This document shows, piece by piece, positions 11,576-24,235 of a DNA stretch of 64,000 nt. Under the pieces are notes generated by a model, which was not told where the DNA came from, ran no database searches, and saw only the letters and a program-made list of their open reading frames with translations. The stretch's first letter is position 1; each line of letters starts with the position of its first letter. The position numbers and the translations under genes were made by a program. The stretch comes from Ianthella basta (Eukaryota; Porifera; Demospongiae; Verongiida; Ianthellidae), in the NCBI GenBank assembly GCA_964019415.1, contig OZ025884.1, forward strand, positions 3,727,193 to 3,791,192, given 5' to 3'.

Positions 11576-12800
11576 TTGACACAGACATTTCTGAGTTACG
11601 GGCACTGCCCTGTCCCATGGTGCCCGTTTAAGGGAGGTTCTACTTTACACACATGTAGTATGCATTACCTGCTTTATGCATGGAAATCTATAGTTAGGTA
11701 TGACATCATCCATTCTTGGAAATGTCCACATCTTACAATGACAGGAGTCCGGATGGAAGGTGGAAGGTGCCTCCTGTTCATTGGCAGTGAAGAAGGTCTG
11801 GGAATCATCACAGGCCAATTCAGCAGGAGGTATTCCTTCCAAGAGAAAGAGGATGGATGCTGAGCAGTCCGGTAAGCTGGGATAGACAGCAGTATTTTTG
11901 CATGCACTTGATCGTTATACAGTAGGTCACTCAGCCTCTGCCCACTCTAGTTAAACACTGAAGAAACCAGCAAAAATGTTTCATGTTTTTCGTTATTCAT
12001 TAACCATGGATTCGTTCACCCTCATGGTAGCTTACCTTCACTATGGTAATTCTGTCACTGTGTGTTCATGCAGATTAGATAATCTATGGTTCCTCTTCCT
12101 ACAAATTAAGTTTGAGTAAACAGTAACTTGCAGTGCGGCCGGCCATTCTTACACTTAATTGTATGTAGATTGAGTGGATATACTAAATAGGTTGTCCATT
12201 GGCAATCTTACATCGCTAATGGACAACCTATTTAGTACCCACTTTAAGTCAAACTTATTTATTTAAACAAATTTATGGTTAAAACTTTCAAAGGCTATTA
12301 GTTAGAATAGCTGACACACTAGGAACAATTACATGACTGATAAAATTATTCAGCAGATATCTGGATGTGTGGATACCTAATATCCGTTGCAGTCCTATAA
12401 CTTGCTATTCAGCCAGATTGAGTTTGCCATAGTTTACACTGTAGTTGCACCAATTCACCATGCACACTAATAGTTATAGCATGTGTGAGTGGACGTGTAC
12501 TTCACCACCTCTCACGTCTGCTGAACAGCCATTTTGTGTCCATCCACAACCTATCCCTGAAGTCATGTCACCTCATTACCTGTATGTGTGCTGTGTGTTT
12601 GTACATAGCTACAGGAGAGGACTGGTGTAGTATACTGAGCACAGTTAGAGGAGGCAGCCAACTGTGCTAAAGTGATGAAGGTGAAGGTGGAGAAAATGCA
12701 TAGTGGCAGAGCTAGCAGAGTTCGGGCTACTGGGTTCAGCAAGAAGAAGCTACTCAGAAAAGTGAAACAGACGGTGTATCAAAGGAGTTAGTATGGTGCT
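11576..12800 (+). pseudogene. Deletion relic of an NLR paralogue
   Basis: Two parts of the neighbouring NLR gene are present here close together. The piece at 11781-11871 is homologous to NLR exon 1 (13443-13536), with the same phase-1 donor (tccg/gtaag) and similar basic residues (PSKRKRM against SAKRERT), but its start codon reads TTG. Upstream flank at about 11690-11780 and downstream intron sequence also match those of exon 1. The piece at about 12420-12800 matches 22215-22640, that is, the last intron and terminal exon of the NLR gene, with the reading frame disrupted. The Death, NACHT and LRR exons that should lie between are missing. The simplest reading is a tandem NLR copy that lost its middle. 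Confidence 0.8.
12182..12236. repeat. Short palindrome in the NLR relic
   Basis: Arms of about 19 bp (actaaataggttgtccatt and its complement) around a 17-bp loop. The matching place after NLR exon 1 (about 13770-13800) keeps only a degraded half. Confidence 0.7.
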
Positions 12801-13442
12801 TGTTAAAGAACACCTACTATATATCGCCAGTTGTCCAACCACAGCATAATAATGAAGGAAGAAACACTGAATCGGCTAAATTCCCAATTATTAGTATTAC
12901 TAGTTGAATACCCGTCTAAAGGAGTCCAGCGGCGAAGGCGCTAACCACCTTAGGTCACCCCACGGATTGCCGTGATATACTCTTCCACGTTTTGCGAAGA
13001 TTGTCAGAAAATTGAAGGATGAGTTTATGGACAACAAAACACGATCTTTTCCCTACCTATTAGCTAGATATGGCGGCGACCGTAAAAGTGGCAAGAACTC
13101 GGACGGAATGACTTTAAACAAAATTTCGCTCGACCAAGTTACTCTCGCCATCTACGCCTCTTCATTACCCTACCAGTTCCGTGACGTTCCGTCCTGAATT
13201 GAAGGAGTAATTCCTGAATATTGTATGAGCTATTATTGCTGGTAGAAGAAATGCTCTAGATCACCTGACTACTCCTGCTTGAATCATTGATGTCAAAAGC
13301 AAACGTTTACATATGCTCTCCATATTTTGGGCACACGTGGGGGTATTACCCGCTTATCGCTCGGAAATCTATAGTTAGGTATGACATCATCCGTTCTAGG
13401 AAAACTACAGAAATCCCAAAATGTAAGGTGCCTCCATGTTCA
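12801..13442. promoter_or_regulatory. Spacer and probable NLR 5' flank
   Basis: There is no recognised gene. A small open frame at 13012-13197 has no family features. The stretch 13360-13442, directly before the NLR start codon, is homologous to the flank of the relic exon at 11690-11780, including the shared gaaatctatagttaggtatg and atgacatcatcc, the latter containing a CRE/AP-1-like core. This shared block is a candidate core promoter or 5' UTR. Confidence 0.4.
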
Positions 13443-16400
13443 ATGGCAGAGAAGAGGGCCTCGGGATCATCACAGGTAGACGTCTCAGCAGAAGGTAGTT
13501 CTGCCAAGAGGGAGAGGACGGACGTTGAGCTGTCCGGTAAGGCGGGATATATAGCTGGACAACAGTAGCTATTTGGCATGCGCATAGCTAGGTCACAGAG
13601 CCTCTGCTCACTCTGCATGTAGCGAAATATTTCGTGATTTTAGTTATTCATTAGCCATGGGCTTTTTAGCCCTTCTATGGTGCAATGTTAGTTACCTTCA
13701 TTAGGGTAATTCTGTCACAGTCTTGGTTCCTCTTTTCCACATCTCAATTTGAACAAAGCACACACACTACTAATGGACAGCCTACTTAGTGCCCACATAG
13801 AAACCTAAGATGTCAGGTTTTGTTTATAAGGAATTCCTAACACATTGGCAAGGTGCTTTCTGGAAAATCCTCCAAATGTAATAACCCACCAATACGTATT
13901 TCTAGCTGCATACAGTTATGCCAGTGTACACGGTATTACACATAGTCATGCATAGCACAAGATGTGCAGTATAGTGTAATGAGAACAATCTACATATAGC
14001 TATATACATTTGCAATCGATGTGACCATACCGAAACATCTACTGAGGGAAGATTCTTTGCACACTTGCAGTTCTCTCTCAAAGGAGAGAGAATAGATGAA
14101 CAAAAATGTGAGACTAGCCCTTGTACTTGATGAGGCAGAAGCAAAGCTTGGCAAGAATCACCTTGCTAGACCTACACTGGCTACAGCCCTGAAGAGAGAG
14201 CACTGTTGGGAGATAAGCTAAGTAGTCCTCCATTGTCACCATCGAATGTGCCACCATATTCTGTGATGTCATTCATATATGGACTCGGAATCTGCCAAAT
14301 TATAGCCCCCCAAAGAGCACTCTGTCTTATTTTGTGCCTGCCACTGGTTCCCATGATACAGTAGCTAATGGTAGTAGGTGTACGGTGCAGCATCATAATT
14401 CAATCTGAAATACAGTGGAACCCCTATAATGCGGGCACCCTTCGGAACACGAGAATGGCCGGCATGGCTGAAGTACCATGCTGGCCGAATTCTGATACCA
14501 CACCCAACCTATAATACAATGGGTGCTTTGGGCTTAAGTGAATTGTATATTTGTTCTATGTAGTTGAGGGCAGTAGCTGCAGTGGTTGTTTCAGTATTGC
14601 AACAGCGTAGTTGCTGGTATGGCTTCACAATCGGACAGCATGATAAATTGGCCAATGCTACACTCTTTCTCTACAGCCAGCTCAGGTACAACATCTTAAT
14701 TTTGCAAAAGATACAGTGTAACCGCTAATGCTTTCAAGCTTCATCTGTTACTGTGTGTGTGTGTGTGGCTTGTGTGCTTTGACCACAGCAACCTCCTTTC
14801 AAATTGCTTTGGTGGCCATACAACCATTGGGTGAACTACATACAATTATAAATATGCATTTTGGCTATTTTCTTGATATATGCCGGTTCCTAAACAATGC
14901 GACAGTAGCAACTAGCCAAGTGTCCTCATACTGCTAAATGTGGTGGTGGAAAATGGGTGGCAGAATATTGAACTGCACCCTATTTGCAGTGGTTTCACAA
15001 GTTGTATAAAGTACCGTATTTGCTCTAAAAGTTCTTTCTCATTTTCTTAAGGGGAAAATCTGATCAAGTGTACTCTAATCATGACTACTATCCTGTCTGT
15101 CTAATTTCTTCCATTTGGCTCTAATTTTCATTATGTACAGGAAGCGTTCTTAATACTCATTGTAAGTGGCTGCAATCAGACAGCCTATGGGAACAAAGCT
15201 GATGCTAGTTGCTGCTTTTGGCTTTGTTTCTGTGTGTATATGCCTTCTTGAGCTGAGTATGCTGGCGCTGTTCATTTCATTCAGCTGGTGCAACAGTGGA
15301 CTTAAGGGATTGCAAGACGTGCACAGTAGCCTGGAATTTTTGCATGGTCAAAAGGAAAGTGGCCAATTCAGTGGAGTGCCCATTATGACAGCGCGCTAAT
15401 GATTCGTCTTCACTCTAATGTTTTATCCCAAACCTGTGACAACTTGTCGCCTTCGATGGTCTTCTCTATTCCAGCTCTAATGGCTCCAAATGACATGCCT
15501 TTTGCTTCACAAGGGGTGACGTATTTTTGAGAGGACGCAGTAATTGTGCTATAGCTAGTCGCATTGTTGTACTGTATTTGAATGCTAGCTGCATCTATTA
15601 CCCTCATTCCTCCTAATTAATGCTATTACAGATTTTCTCCAATCAAAGCCAACAGAGATTGACATCCGTACTCATGTTTGTCAGAAGGCTGGAGACAAGT
15701 GGCCAGCTGTGTGTACCTACCTGGGAGTGCCCCTTCCTCAGGTCCAGACAGCACGAGGTAACAACCCTCATCAGGAGGAGGATGCCTGCTTTGAGGCTGT
15801 CATGTTCTGGCGGAATGGGAACACGAGTGTGGTCGTCAGCTGGTTGAGTTTGTTGGAGGCCCTGAAGAGAGCTGGCCTCGGTGTTGTTGCTGACAGACTA
15901 GCTATAGAGAACGAAATTGAGCCAGTGAGTTGTTGTACATTGAGTTAATATTTGTTCTGTACATGAAATAATATAGTGAGCCATGCAACTAGCAGCATCT
16001 CTGGTGACTTCAAGGTACTTTAGATACCAAGCATATCTTGCCATTGACAATGGCATATTATTTGATCACTAGGGTAAATAATAAGGATCGCTGTTAAATC
16101 ACAACAGGTACGTACCCTACCAATTAAGTATAAGTATTGTGGCTATTTGCATTATTTTGTCTGCATGGTGAGGGTGTGCATTTTATGTTAATAATAAGCA
16201 GTGACTAAAATTTCCTTCCTAACAAACCCCATTGAGTCAATATTCTATTCAAAGTTAATTCAAGGGTAACATGAGCTAACCTCTGTCACACACATATAAC
16301 AGCTGTAATGGTGCTTGTATGGTTATTAATACTATCAGTGGTTGTGTGCATAAGTGTGGTCGCTTCACTGTGTTCGCTATTAAAAGTCACACGGCATGTG

Positions 16401-19400
16401 TTTGATCTATGTTAACTGCGAAGTATACAAAGAAGTCAAAAAAGGAACATGTGGGTTGCGAAGGACACAGTGCCCTTCAGTAGTATTATCTCTCCCTCAC
16501 CTCAGAGCAGTTCGATGCAGTTTAGAGCTAGCCTGCTGAAGTAGGCCACAGCTTCATGTGCATGGGTACGGGGTTATTGTACCTACTGTTTTGTTCAGAA
16601 TCTTCCTCCTTATACCCACTTTGATGTCCATCTGTGCAAATGTTGTAAGATGTCAGTACTTTTCTGTTGGGCCTCCCTCTGACAGAGGTAACTAAGCCAT
16701 GGTGAGCATTCTCATGGATAGACGTCTTTCTGAAATGCAGATAACATGCAGAAGAGCAGCTAAACTGATTCACTACGTCATTTTGAACAAGCAATTGACA
16801 ATGCTGTCAATGTATTGGTGTCATACCCTTGAGCCTTATGATCTAGAGTTAGAGACACCTCTTGGAAAGCATTTGCATATCTAGTATGCATGTAGCTGTA
16901 GTGCCTAATTCAAAGCTGCAACTGGGATCCTTCATACAAATGAAGCCAATCAAAACAATTAGTTCCCTTTCATTACAGACCACAACATTCAACCTACCTC
17001 ATTGTGTAAACGATTATTCTGCTACAATCCTCAGTGACCTACAGTGAAGCATATAGCACATTATTACAGTGCCACATCACCGGGCATGCTGAGCACATGC
17101 AGAAAACGAGGCCTCATAGAGACCATACCCCGTGCACGTGGAGACTGTGTAGACCTAGCTATATAAAGCAAACTCTTTCCGCATAATTATGGCCACTGAC
17201 CGTTTAGTCTGGCTTGCTAGACCGTCCTGTAAGCGCCCAGAGGTGCGGAAGGGGATGGACCATCGACCCGCAAAAGACTAGAAAGAGCCGTTCTAATAGC
17301 TTTTGCGTGGTTGTTGCAGTCCTCGATTGTATACAGGCTGTTTTTTTGTGAAACCTATCTTTCAGGAGCTACATGAGCCTTGAAAGTGCCTTAATCACAC
17401 AAACAGCCCAAAAAGTGCGCCAGACAAACTGACACACAATCCAAATGCATAACCCCTGTTGCGCAATCGCGCACGGGGTAAACATAGTTGTCTATCTCTA
17501 CTGCTAGTAGCAGAGATGTGTAAGTACTAAGTCCTGCTATATGTAGCTAGCTTTCAACTCATCAACAACCTTTAACCTTTTATATTTCTCCTCAGTTATG
17601 GATTTTGACTTCATCTCTTTAGGCTGTATCTCTTCTTCATGATCATCTGTTAGATCCTATTCACCAGACCTTCCTGAGCAGTCCTCTCAATGGACATTGG
17701 TATGAGATGTAGTGTGTCACATGAATTAAAATGTGGCATTCCCAACTGAGACAGTTCCTTTCCACAAGCTGAGTTAACTCATCTATTTGCTGCCAGACAA
17801 TCCTTCCTCTGTAGAACTACCTGATAGCTATGACAGCTCTTAAACAAACTTAGATACCACCGTAGATTAGTCATCAGTTCTTTGGTTCATGCAAATGATG
17901 ACTGATACATTCCGTATAGAATGAAGTCACATTCATTTTTGTATGATCAAGTGCACACTTTAATTCACGACAAAACCAGAAATATCTTCAGAAAATGGTG
18001 AGGTACATACCTGGTCAACCGAAGCATGTGTATAAGACTGAACAAAAACCACTTTAGAAATGTAGGTGCAAGTTGAACGGTTAATTGGCTTATCAGATAA
18101 TTTTCCCCTCCCCATTTATTGTAGATTGAGTTGGGGTCTATTCTTCCAGAGGCATTCCAATATGCAAGATCACTTGTTTATGACACATTCAAGCAAGACC
18201 TCACAGACAGTATGCACAGGCCACAGTTCACCAAAGTAGCTATAATGCAGAATTACCCTCAACCCAGAAAGAAAGGAGACATAGATGACAATGAGATTCT
18301 CAAACAATACCGTGACTGTGGTGTTCGACTGTCCGAGGGAGCTACCGAACTAGTGACAGTCAGAGACTTTCTTCATAAAGGACCTTGTCGAATCAGGGTA
18401 ATTTACGGGCAGCCTGGCACAGGTAAAACCACTTTCCTCAAACATATGTGTCAGAAAGTGGCCAATGATGAACCCAGTGATTTCTCACTCATTCTTTTCT
18501 TCCCACTGCGTGACAAAGCAGTGTCGCAAGCTCTGAATAACTCCACCCCATATAATTCTGGCTTGAATCAACTTCTCCAGTACTACATCTCTGATGAGTC
18601 TTGTTCTGAAATCGTTTCAGAAATGCTGCAGCTTCGAGGAAAAGGTGTTCTTGTCATCTTTGATGGAGCCGATGAGGTGCGTGGCCTAATGGATAGCCCT
18701 GATGGTTCCCTTCTAGCAGCCTTTTTGGAAGGTCGTTTACTGCCCCAAGCACATATCATTGTGTCCACCCGACCTGGTGCATGCCCCCTTCTGCAAGAGC
18801 ACAGCACTTCCTTCTACGTGATTCTCGGATTTGATGAGGAATCAGTCGAGTTGTACATAGAAGATTTCTTCAAGAGTGAGCCAGGCAAAGGGAAAGTCAT
18901 GTTGTCTAATCTAAGGGCTCGTCCAGACCTCATGGGAGGTGCTTACATCCCAATGAACCTATTTATCTTCTGTTGCATTTATGAACATGGTGTTCAAGGC
19001 AAGGCAGCATTCCCTGCAACAATGACCGCATGCTACAACTCGTCAATTGCCAAGACCGTCACTCGAGAGAAACAGAAAGTGAAGAAATCATCACGTATTG
19101 ACCCGTCACTCACTAACGTACCTGATGACATTGCAGAACTCTTGTCCAACCTCGGTAAGCTTGCCTTCATTGGCCTCACACAGGACACTCCCAACTACAT
19201 TTTCCAAGAAGAAGAAGTGCGTGATGTTTTCGGTGCTACAATCAAGCATGATGTGATCCTTGAGGATTCATACTTTCTAGGCTTACTTCACTTGCACCCT
19301 GATCAAAATGGTTTATCGAGTACACTTAGCTTCAGTCACACTACGAAGCAGGAGTACTTTGCCGCTTACCACCTCGCTTCATTGCCCAAGGCAGAACAAG

Positions 19401-22400
19401 TTTCCTTCTGGAGAACAAACCATCATAACCCCAATTTTGCTGTTGTCCTGAAATTCTTTGCTGGTCTGACACAGTTCAAGTCATCAGAGATCAGTGCCAT
19501 CTTCACTTCACATTCTGACTTACCATCAAAATGTGACTATAACAATCCTCACCTTTTGTATGGGTTTCATACTCTGTTTGAGTCTCAAAATGAGTCCCTC
19601 ACACAGAGCATTGTCACTCAGTTGAACACCTGTCTTACTTTTGATTTGTACTTCACTCCTTTTGACACCATGGTTCTTAGTCACTGCCTCACTAAGTGTA
19701 AGCACCTGACAGAACTGCACTTATGCCATCCTGTACCCCCCACCAGTTTCCATCATGTGTGTTTAGTTGTACAGTCCAATCCTCTATTGCAGTCGCTGAC
19801 ACTGCGTGTGGACTGGTTTTCCCCTGAAAGTGAGTGCAATGCACTACTTGTAGCTGTCAGCCCTGTTATATGCAGGTCGTGCAAATGCTATCCTGTTAGT
19901 AGTTGCATGTTAGCTTAAGTCTGTGAAGTATATAGCCCTTTATGTAGAGTTGTGTTTTCAACTTTATTCCTGGATGTAGATGCCCGGGAACTGTGTGAGG
20001 CTGCTATTTCGCTAAAGACATTAGAGCTGACTGTGGAGCAAGGCTCCAAACAGTTTTCCACTTCAGAGGCACTGGCTGTGATCTTTGACCACAAATCATT
20101 AGAGGAATTGGATCTTATCCCCTTCCAAACTGTTGAAGTACGTAAGAAGTGCTTATATACAGTAACCATATCGTAACTATATAATTGTAGCTGTCAGCCA
20201 TGTTATATGCAGGTCATGCAAATGCTATCCTGTCAGTAGTTGCATGTTAGCATTTTTGCATGCACTACAAAGTTGGTCGATCTCTCTGGTTATGTGGTTC
20301 CAAATCCTGATAATTACATGTGATGGCTGTGATTCACGCTACATCATGTGTGTTGTGGTAGGCCTTCCTAGCTTTTTGCTATGTCACACTCATTTCTTGG
20401 CAGCTAGAGTAGCATATGAAATGAATCACTATTGACTATCATGCAGTATCGCAACAATTGATTCACAGATATAACTGTAACAAACCCCCTGAATTTTATT
20501 ACAGTACTTTTGATAGGAGTACAGTGCTGTAGTCAGCTGCCAGAGCTATTGGCGTGTGCACCAAACAACTGATTGTTAAATGCTATATTACTTGGGTTGT
20601 TTGCCTTATGGAAATTGTCCATTTTTCTCTATAAAATAAGGTAATGGCCTTACTGTGTGGCGAAATGTGATGTGAACCAGTTTGACATGCATCACATTGT
20701 GTAATGGATTTGTCAGTGTATCTCTCCGTTCTTGTCAACATTGCTGCTATACTCTGATCCACACAATAATGCACACTGCTCCCTCCCTGCTTCACTGTAC
20801 ATTATGTCCATGCAGCTAGCTGACAGCAGTGTATTGAAGGAGAAGGTCGCACATTGCCATCTGAGGGTACTCCGACTCACTGCTGACAAAGCCCAGCTTC
20901 CTTCTATTCTGAATGGAGTCAAAGACAACTGTTCTATAGAAGATCTTGCTGTTGCAGGTGAGTTTATCAGTACTGCATGCCTTTAACTACACCATACCAC
21001 ATGCGTACCTACTAGTTACATTTGTATGAAGCCAGTGGCAACTAAGCATGCTTGGTCTTGGGGGGCTGCTTGGTTGCAAAGCTAGTACCAGTGGCAAATG
21101 TAGGAAATGGGATGGGGGAGGGGGCCAGGAAGAGGTCAGCCTGTAGAGCTCAAGGGTCCAGGAAATCCTCCCCCAGGGAGAAGTGTTTTTCATGGTTTTT
21201 TATTAAGGCTCACATCAGCCTGCTAGCTACTACTTTCAGGTCCCTTGCTAAGCATTCAAGTTGTCATTTTTAGTGTTTTTCCATTCACTGATCTTCTCCA
21301 TAGCCTAATTCACGCCTGAAAGAGCACCATCTGCTACTGCAATACCGTGGCCCTTTTTTATGTTGTCACTGATTAGATAAAATGGCTGTCTTGATAAATT
21401 GATATTGTTGTGCTTGATTGATTTGGTAGAGGCTCATAGCTGTGATTGTAGATTTAGCAAATAATTAGATGAGCGATACTGCAGCTTGAAGAAAGGAGGG
21501 TCGCAGGACGTTTCGGCTCGAGAGCCTTTGTCAACTGCTTACAGTGTAACACTGCAAGCAATTGACAAAGGCTCTCAAGCCAAAACGTCCTGTGACCCTC
21601 CTTTGTGCTTGATTCTTTGGCTAAAATTGAAATTGGATAAGTATTCAAGGAAATAGGACCAAATATTTCGGGGCTGGCTAACTACTGCATCAACAGTTAT
21701 TTATAGCTGATGATACCTTTGAGCCATCTGCAGTGTGTTGTAGATGCATGTGTACATATATAAATGAATGAGTTGATTGTGAGCCCCATAATTTAAGGTC
21801 CTTCCATGCAGTCAATATTACCATGCAATCAATGTTATGATTCTCTACCTTAGATCCAACACTAGGTGATCATACACCTCTGGCTGTGGCCAGCTGTGTT
21901 CAGGCCATGCCTCAGTTGCAAACGCTTTACATGCGTTGGATTGATCCTCTTCCTGTGCTCCAAGCACTGGTGCATAGAGACGGACCTTTGGACTGTGTTG
22001 AAATGTGTACACCACAATGGGTATGTCATAACACCATTAAATTGCATTGGGCATATTGTGGACTGAAGTATGCATGCAGTTGATTTATGTAGGACATACA
22101 TGCTGGGACACAGTGCTACAGAGTTTAGGGGTAAAACTGTGTGTTGCAGCTGAAAACAACAGCGACAGTATAACATTGTTGACAATGTTTTGAAGCTTAG
22201 TGTATTACTGAGCTATAGTGTTTGCCGTAGTGTACACTGTGATTTGACCATTTCAGTTGTTTAAATCATGTGTGCATAGATGTGGGCTTCACACATAGCA
22301 CATATATAGATGTTGTTAACCCAGCCCTCTCGTGTCTGTTGAACAAGAATCCACTTTGTATCCATCCACAACTTGCTCCTGAAGTCATGTCATTCAGTAC

Positions 22401-22615
22401 CTTGTGCTTTGTGTTTGCACCTACAGTGGAGGACCAGTGAAACATACTGGGGACAATTAGAAGAGGCAGCCAGTTGTGCGAGAGTGATGAAAGTGAAGGT
22501 GGAGAAAATGTATAGTGACAGAGCTAGCAGAATTCTGGCTACTGGGTTCAGTAAAAACCAGCTACTCAGAAAAGTGGAACTAGAAGGTGTATCAAAGGAG
22601 TTAGCAACAGTATAG
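13443..22615 (+). CDS. NLR protein: Death-like, NACHT and LRR-like regions
   Basis: Seven exons: 13443-13536, 15632-15924, 18125-19829, 19980-20137, 20816-20957, 21854-22020, 22427-22615; all GT-AG, phases agree, 915 aa. Residues about 32-129 form a Death-like domain (KWPAVCTYLGVPLPQVQ ... WLSLLEALKRAGL). Exon 3 holds the NACHT ATPase: Walker A GQPGTGKTT near residue 224, Walker B LVIFDGADEV near 304 and sensor STRPG near 343. The C-terminal exons carry degenerate leucine-rich segments (LKTLELTVEQ, LRVLRLTADK, LQTLYMRWI). NLRs are cytosolic sensors that oligomerise through NACHT and signal through the N-terminal domain. Exon 1 is short, charged and basic (SSAKRERT). The last exon encodes a basic tail (KVKVEKMYSDRASRIL). 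A degraded paralogue lies just upstream, so this is part of a tandem family. The ligand is unknown. Confidence 0.88.
13537..15631. other. NLR intron 1
   Basis: A 2.1-kb intron whose start is homologous to the sequence after the relic exon upstream. Around 14411-14530 is a piece of a MITE family that begins cagtggaacccctataatg. The hydrophobic open frame at 15166-15399 has no supporting features. The rest is AT-rich and unremarkable. Confidence 0.6.
15925..18124. other. NLR intron 2
   Basis: A 2.2-kb intron. Near 17200-17300 is a block containing a small hairpin (agtctggcttgctagact-like) that looks like a degraded repeat. No coding sequence was recognised. Confidence 0.5.
21420..21603 (+). 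mobile_element. Hairpin element HP2 (SINE-like) in NLR intron 5
   Basis: A leader of about 65 bp (gatttggtagaggctcatag ...) is followed by a long hairpin with arms at about 21486-21530 and 21559-21603. The arms contain gacgtttcggctcgagagcc. An 11-bp direct repeat, tgtgcttgatt, flanks it at 21409-21419 and 21604-21614. The architecture and the ACGTTTCG motif are shared with the HP1 family. Confidence 0.7.
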
Positions 22616-22780
22616 CTAGAGCAAAAACACTAAAAAAAGGAAGAATTCACTATTGTGAATTGCAACGTTAACCAGCGCATGAAAAGCCAATGTAAACTCC
22701 TTTACTTTCACTTAGTTATGCAGCTTGCATGCAGTATGCAGTCGGCCATTTTCGAGTGCACGTGCACTAGCAATATGCAT

Positions 22781-24235
22781 ATGGCTGCTTTGGCTGTCGA
22801 GGAACCAGAGGCGAAGCGACTTTGCACCACTACGGTGAAACTACGTCCTGTATCAAGTGTTAACAAACTTCGCGAGAGGTACACTGAGGACAACGCGGAT
22901 GTGGTCTTTGTGGACCAAGAGACCACGAAGAGGCTCCCAGCTCACAGAGAAGTGCTGAAGGTCGCTTCTGATGTCTTCTTTCGCACGTTCAGCGGAGACT
23001 GGAAGGAGAGTGTAGAGAAGGAGATCAAAGCCCCGAAAGAGTACAGGTGGGAGTCCTTTAAGGCAGTTATTGCTCTTGTGTATGGTGAAGAAATTGAAGT
23101 GGAGGAGGCTACCATTCCAGACATATACGGGTTAGCACACCTCTACGACTTTAGGGAGGTGACAGCCATGTTAGGCAGTGCGATCCGTCAGTGGGACAGC
23201 CACTTGTTGGAGACTGTAGTGAAGCTGTGTGTCCTTGCACAAGACAGGCCTGAAACAGGTACTGGCATAGGCCTACTGCATCCAACTCTACAGTACATTG
23301 CTCGTCATCTAGAGCAGGTGCAAGCGCAGTCTGTGGATATCGCTCACTTATCATATCACACAATGCTGATGCTTGTTCAGTCTGAGGATGTCACAAGTGC
23401 AGAGCTTGTTCTTCTCCAGGTCCTCAATCAGTGGACGAATGAGCATTCAGATATATCTTTGAAGCAGGCAAAGCAGTTGTACTTTCATATTCGTTTTGGC
23501 ACTATCCCATTTGAGAGTTTGACTGAGTGCATTGCTGCAACTGGCCATGAACACCTTGAATTGGCTGTTCTGAATCGCCAACAACTGACGATTGATCGTG
23601 TCCGAGTCAACGTACTCCAGGTGACCCCTCGCATGAGTCAGAAGGAAGTCTTCAAGGTGTATCCAATGGCTACAGGATTTGCATTATCAAGGCCAGAAGG
23701 AAAATACCGATATTCTCATATTTCGTTCTCTCCTGCTGTGGCAGTGATGTACTCAAATAGAGAAGACTTGGAGTTTGAGATAACTCACACTGTTGATGTG
23801 AGTGTGGATACTAGCTATGAGAGCTATGGTCATATAAGAAGTCATGCCTTTGATATGAGTGTGGATACTAGCTATGAGTGCTATGGTCATACAAGAACGG
23901 TACCATGTCTTGTTTGTGAGTTGTCCAGTATGACAGTGGTAGAAGAAACTAAGACAGTCAAAGTCGATTTAAGAGAGCATGACCACTTACTGAGAAATGC
24001 CTCCAAAGCAGCAATGATCTTCAGGCGTATCCGTGTCACGCTCAGTGGTGCTGGAGCTTGTCTGAACTTCCACCCTGACCTAGAGTCATATGAAAGTGTC
24101 ATTGATAAAACTGTATTCAAGACGGTTGATTTGCCTTATAGCCGTCCATTTCCTTGGCTCATGACTTTTAGTGTGGATAAGGGTAATGATTATTCTTTTG
24201 AGTTTACCCATCCCATTGTGCCCAAAGACCAGTAG
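22781..24235 (+). CDS. BTB-BACK domain protein, single exon
   Basis: Intronless frame of 484 residues from the ATG at 22781; ATGs at 22775 or further upstream are possible. The BTB/POZ fold is at residues about 30-130 (ADVVFVDQETTKRLPAHREVLKVASDVFFRTFSGDWKE, quoted here only as DVVFVDQ ... LPAHREVLKVAS ... FF). A BACK-like helical region follows (about 140-270), and then a C-terminal beta-rich region that is not a recognisable Kelch or MATH domain. Such proteins commonly act as substrate adaptors for Cullin-3 ubiquitin ligases; that role is inferred from the family. A 57-bp in-frame duplication lies in the C-terminal part. The gene starts 165 bp after the NLR stop on the same strand, and its lack of introns contrasts with its neighbours, which would fit an old retrocopy. 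Confidence 0.82.
   Translation: MAALAVEEPEAKRLCTTTVKLRPVSSVNKLRERYTEDNADVVFVDQETTKRLPAHREVLKVASDVFFRTFSGDWKESVEKEIKAPKEYRWESFKAVIALVYGEEIEVEEATIPDIYGLAHLYDFREVTAMLGSAIRQWDSHLLETVVKLCVLAQDRPETGTGIGLLHPTLQYIARHLEQVQAQSVDIAHLSYHTMLMLVQSEDVTSAELVLLQVLNQWTNEHSDISLKQAKQLYFHIRFGTIPFESLTECIAATGHEHLELAVLNRQQLTIDRVRVNVLQVTPRMSQKEVFKVYPMATGFALSRPEGKYRYSHISFSPAVAVMYSNREDLEFEITHTVDVSVDTSYESYGHIRSHAFDMSVDTSYECYGHTRTVPCLVCELSSMTVVEETKTVKVDLREHDHLLRNASKAAMIFRRIRVTLSGAGACLNFHPDLESYESVIDKTVFKTVDLPYSRPFPWLMTFSVDKGNDYSFEFTHPIVPKDQ
23795..23908 (+). repeat. Two 57-bp in-frame repeats in the BTB gene
   Basis: The unit gatgtgagtgtggatactag ... recurs 57 bp later (23852), encoding DVSVDTSYESYGHIR and DMSVDTSYECYGHTR. 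The second unit is close to the first, so the duplication is recent. Confidence 0.85.

Noticed and set aside
12900-12990. Possible tRNA-like stretch (gtccagcggcgaaggcgct)
   Set aside because: I cannot fold a cloverleaf and see no B box.
15166-15399. Hydrophobic 77-residue frame in NLR intron 1
   Set aside because: It lies inside a phase-verified intron, has no family match and looks like chance.
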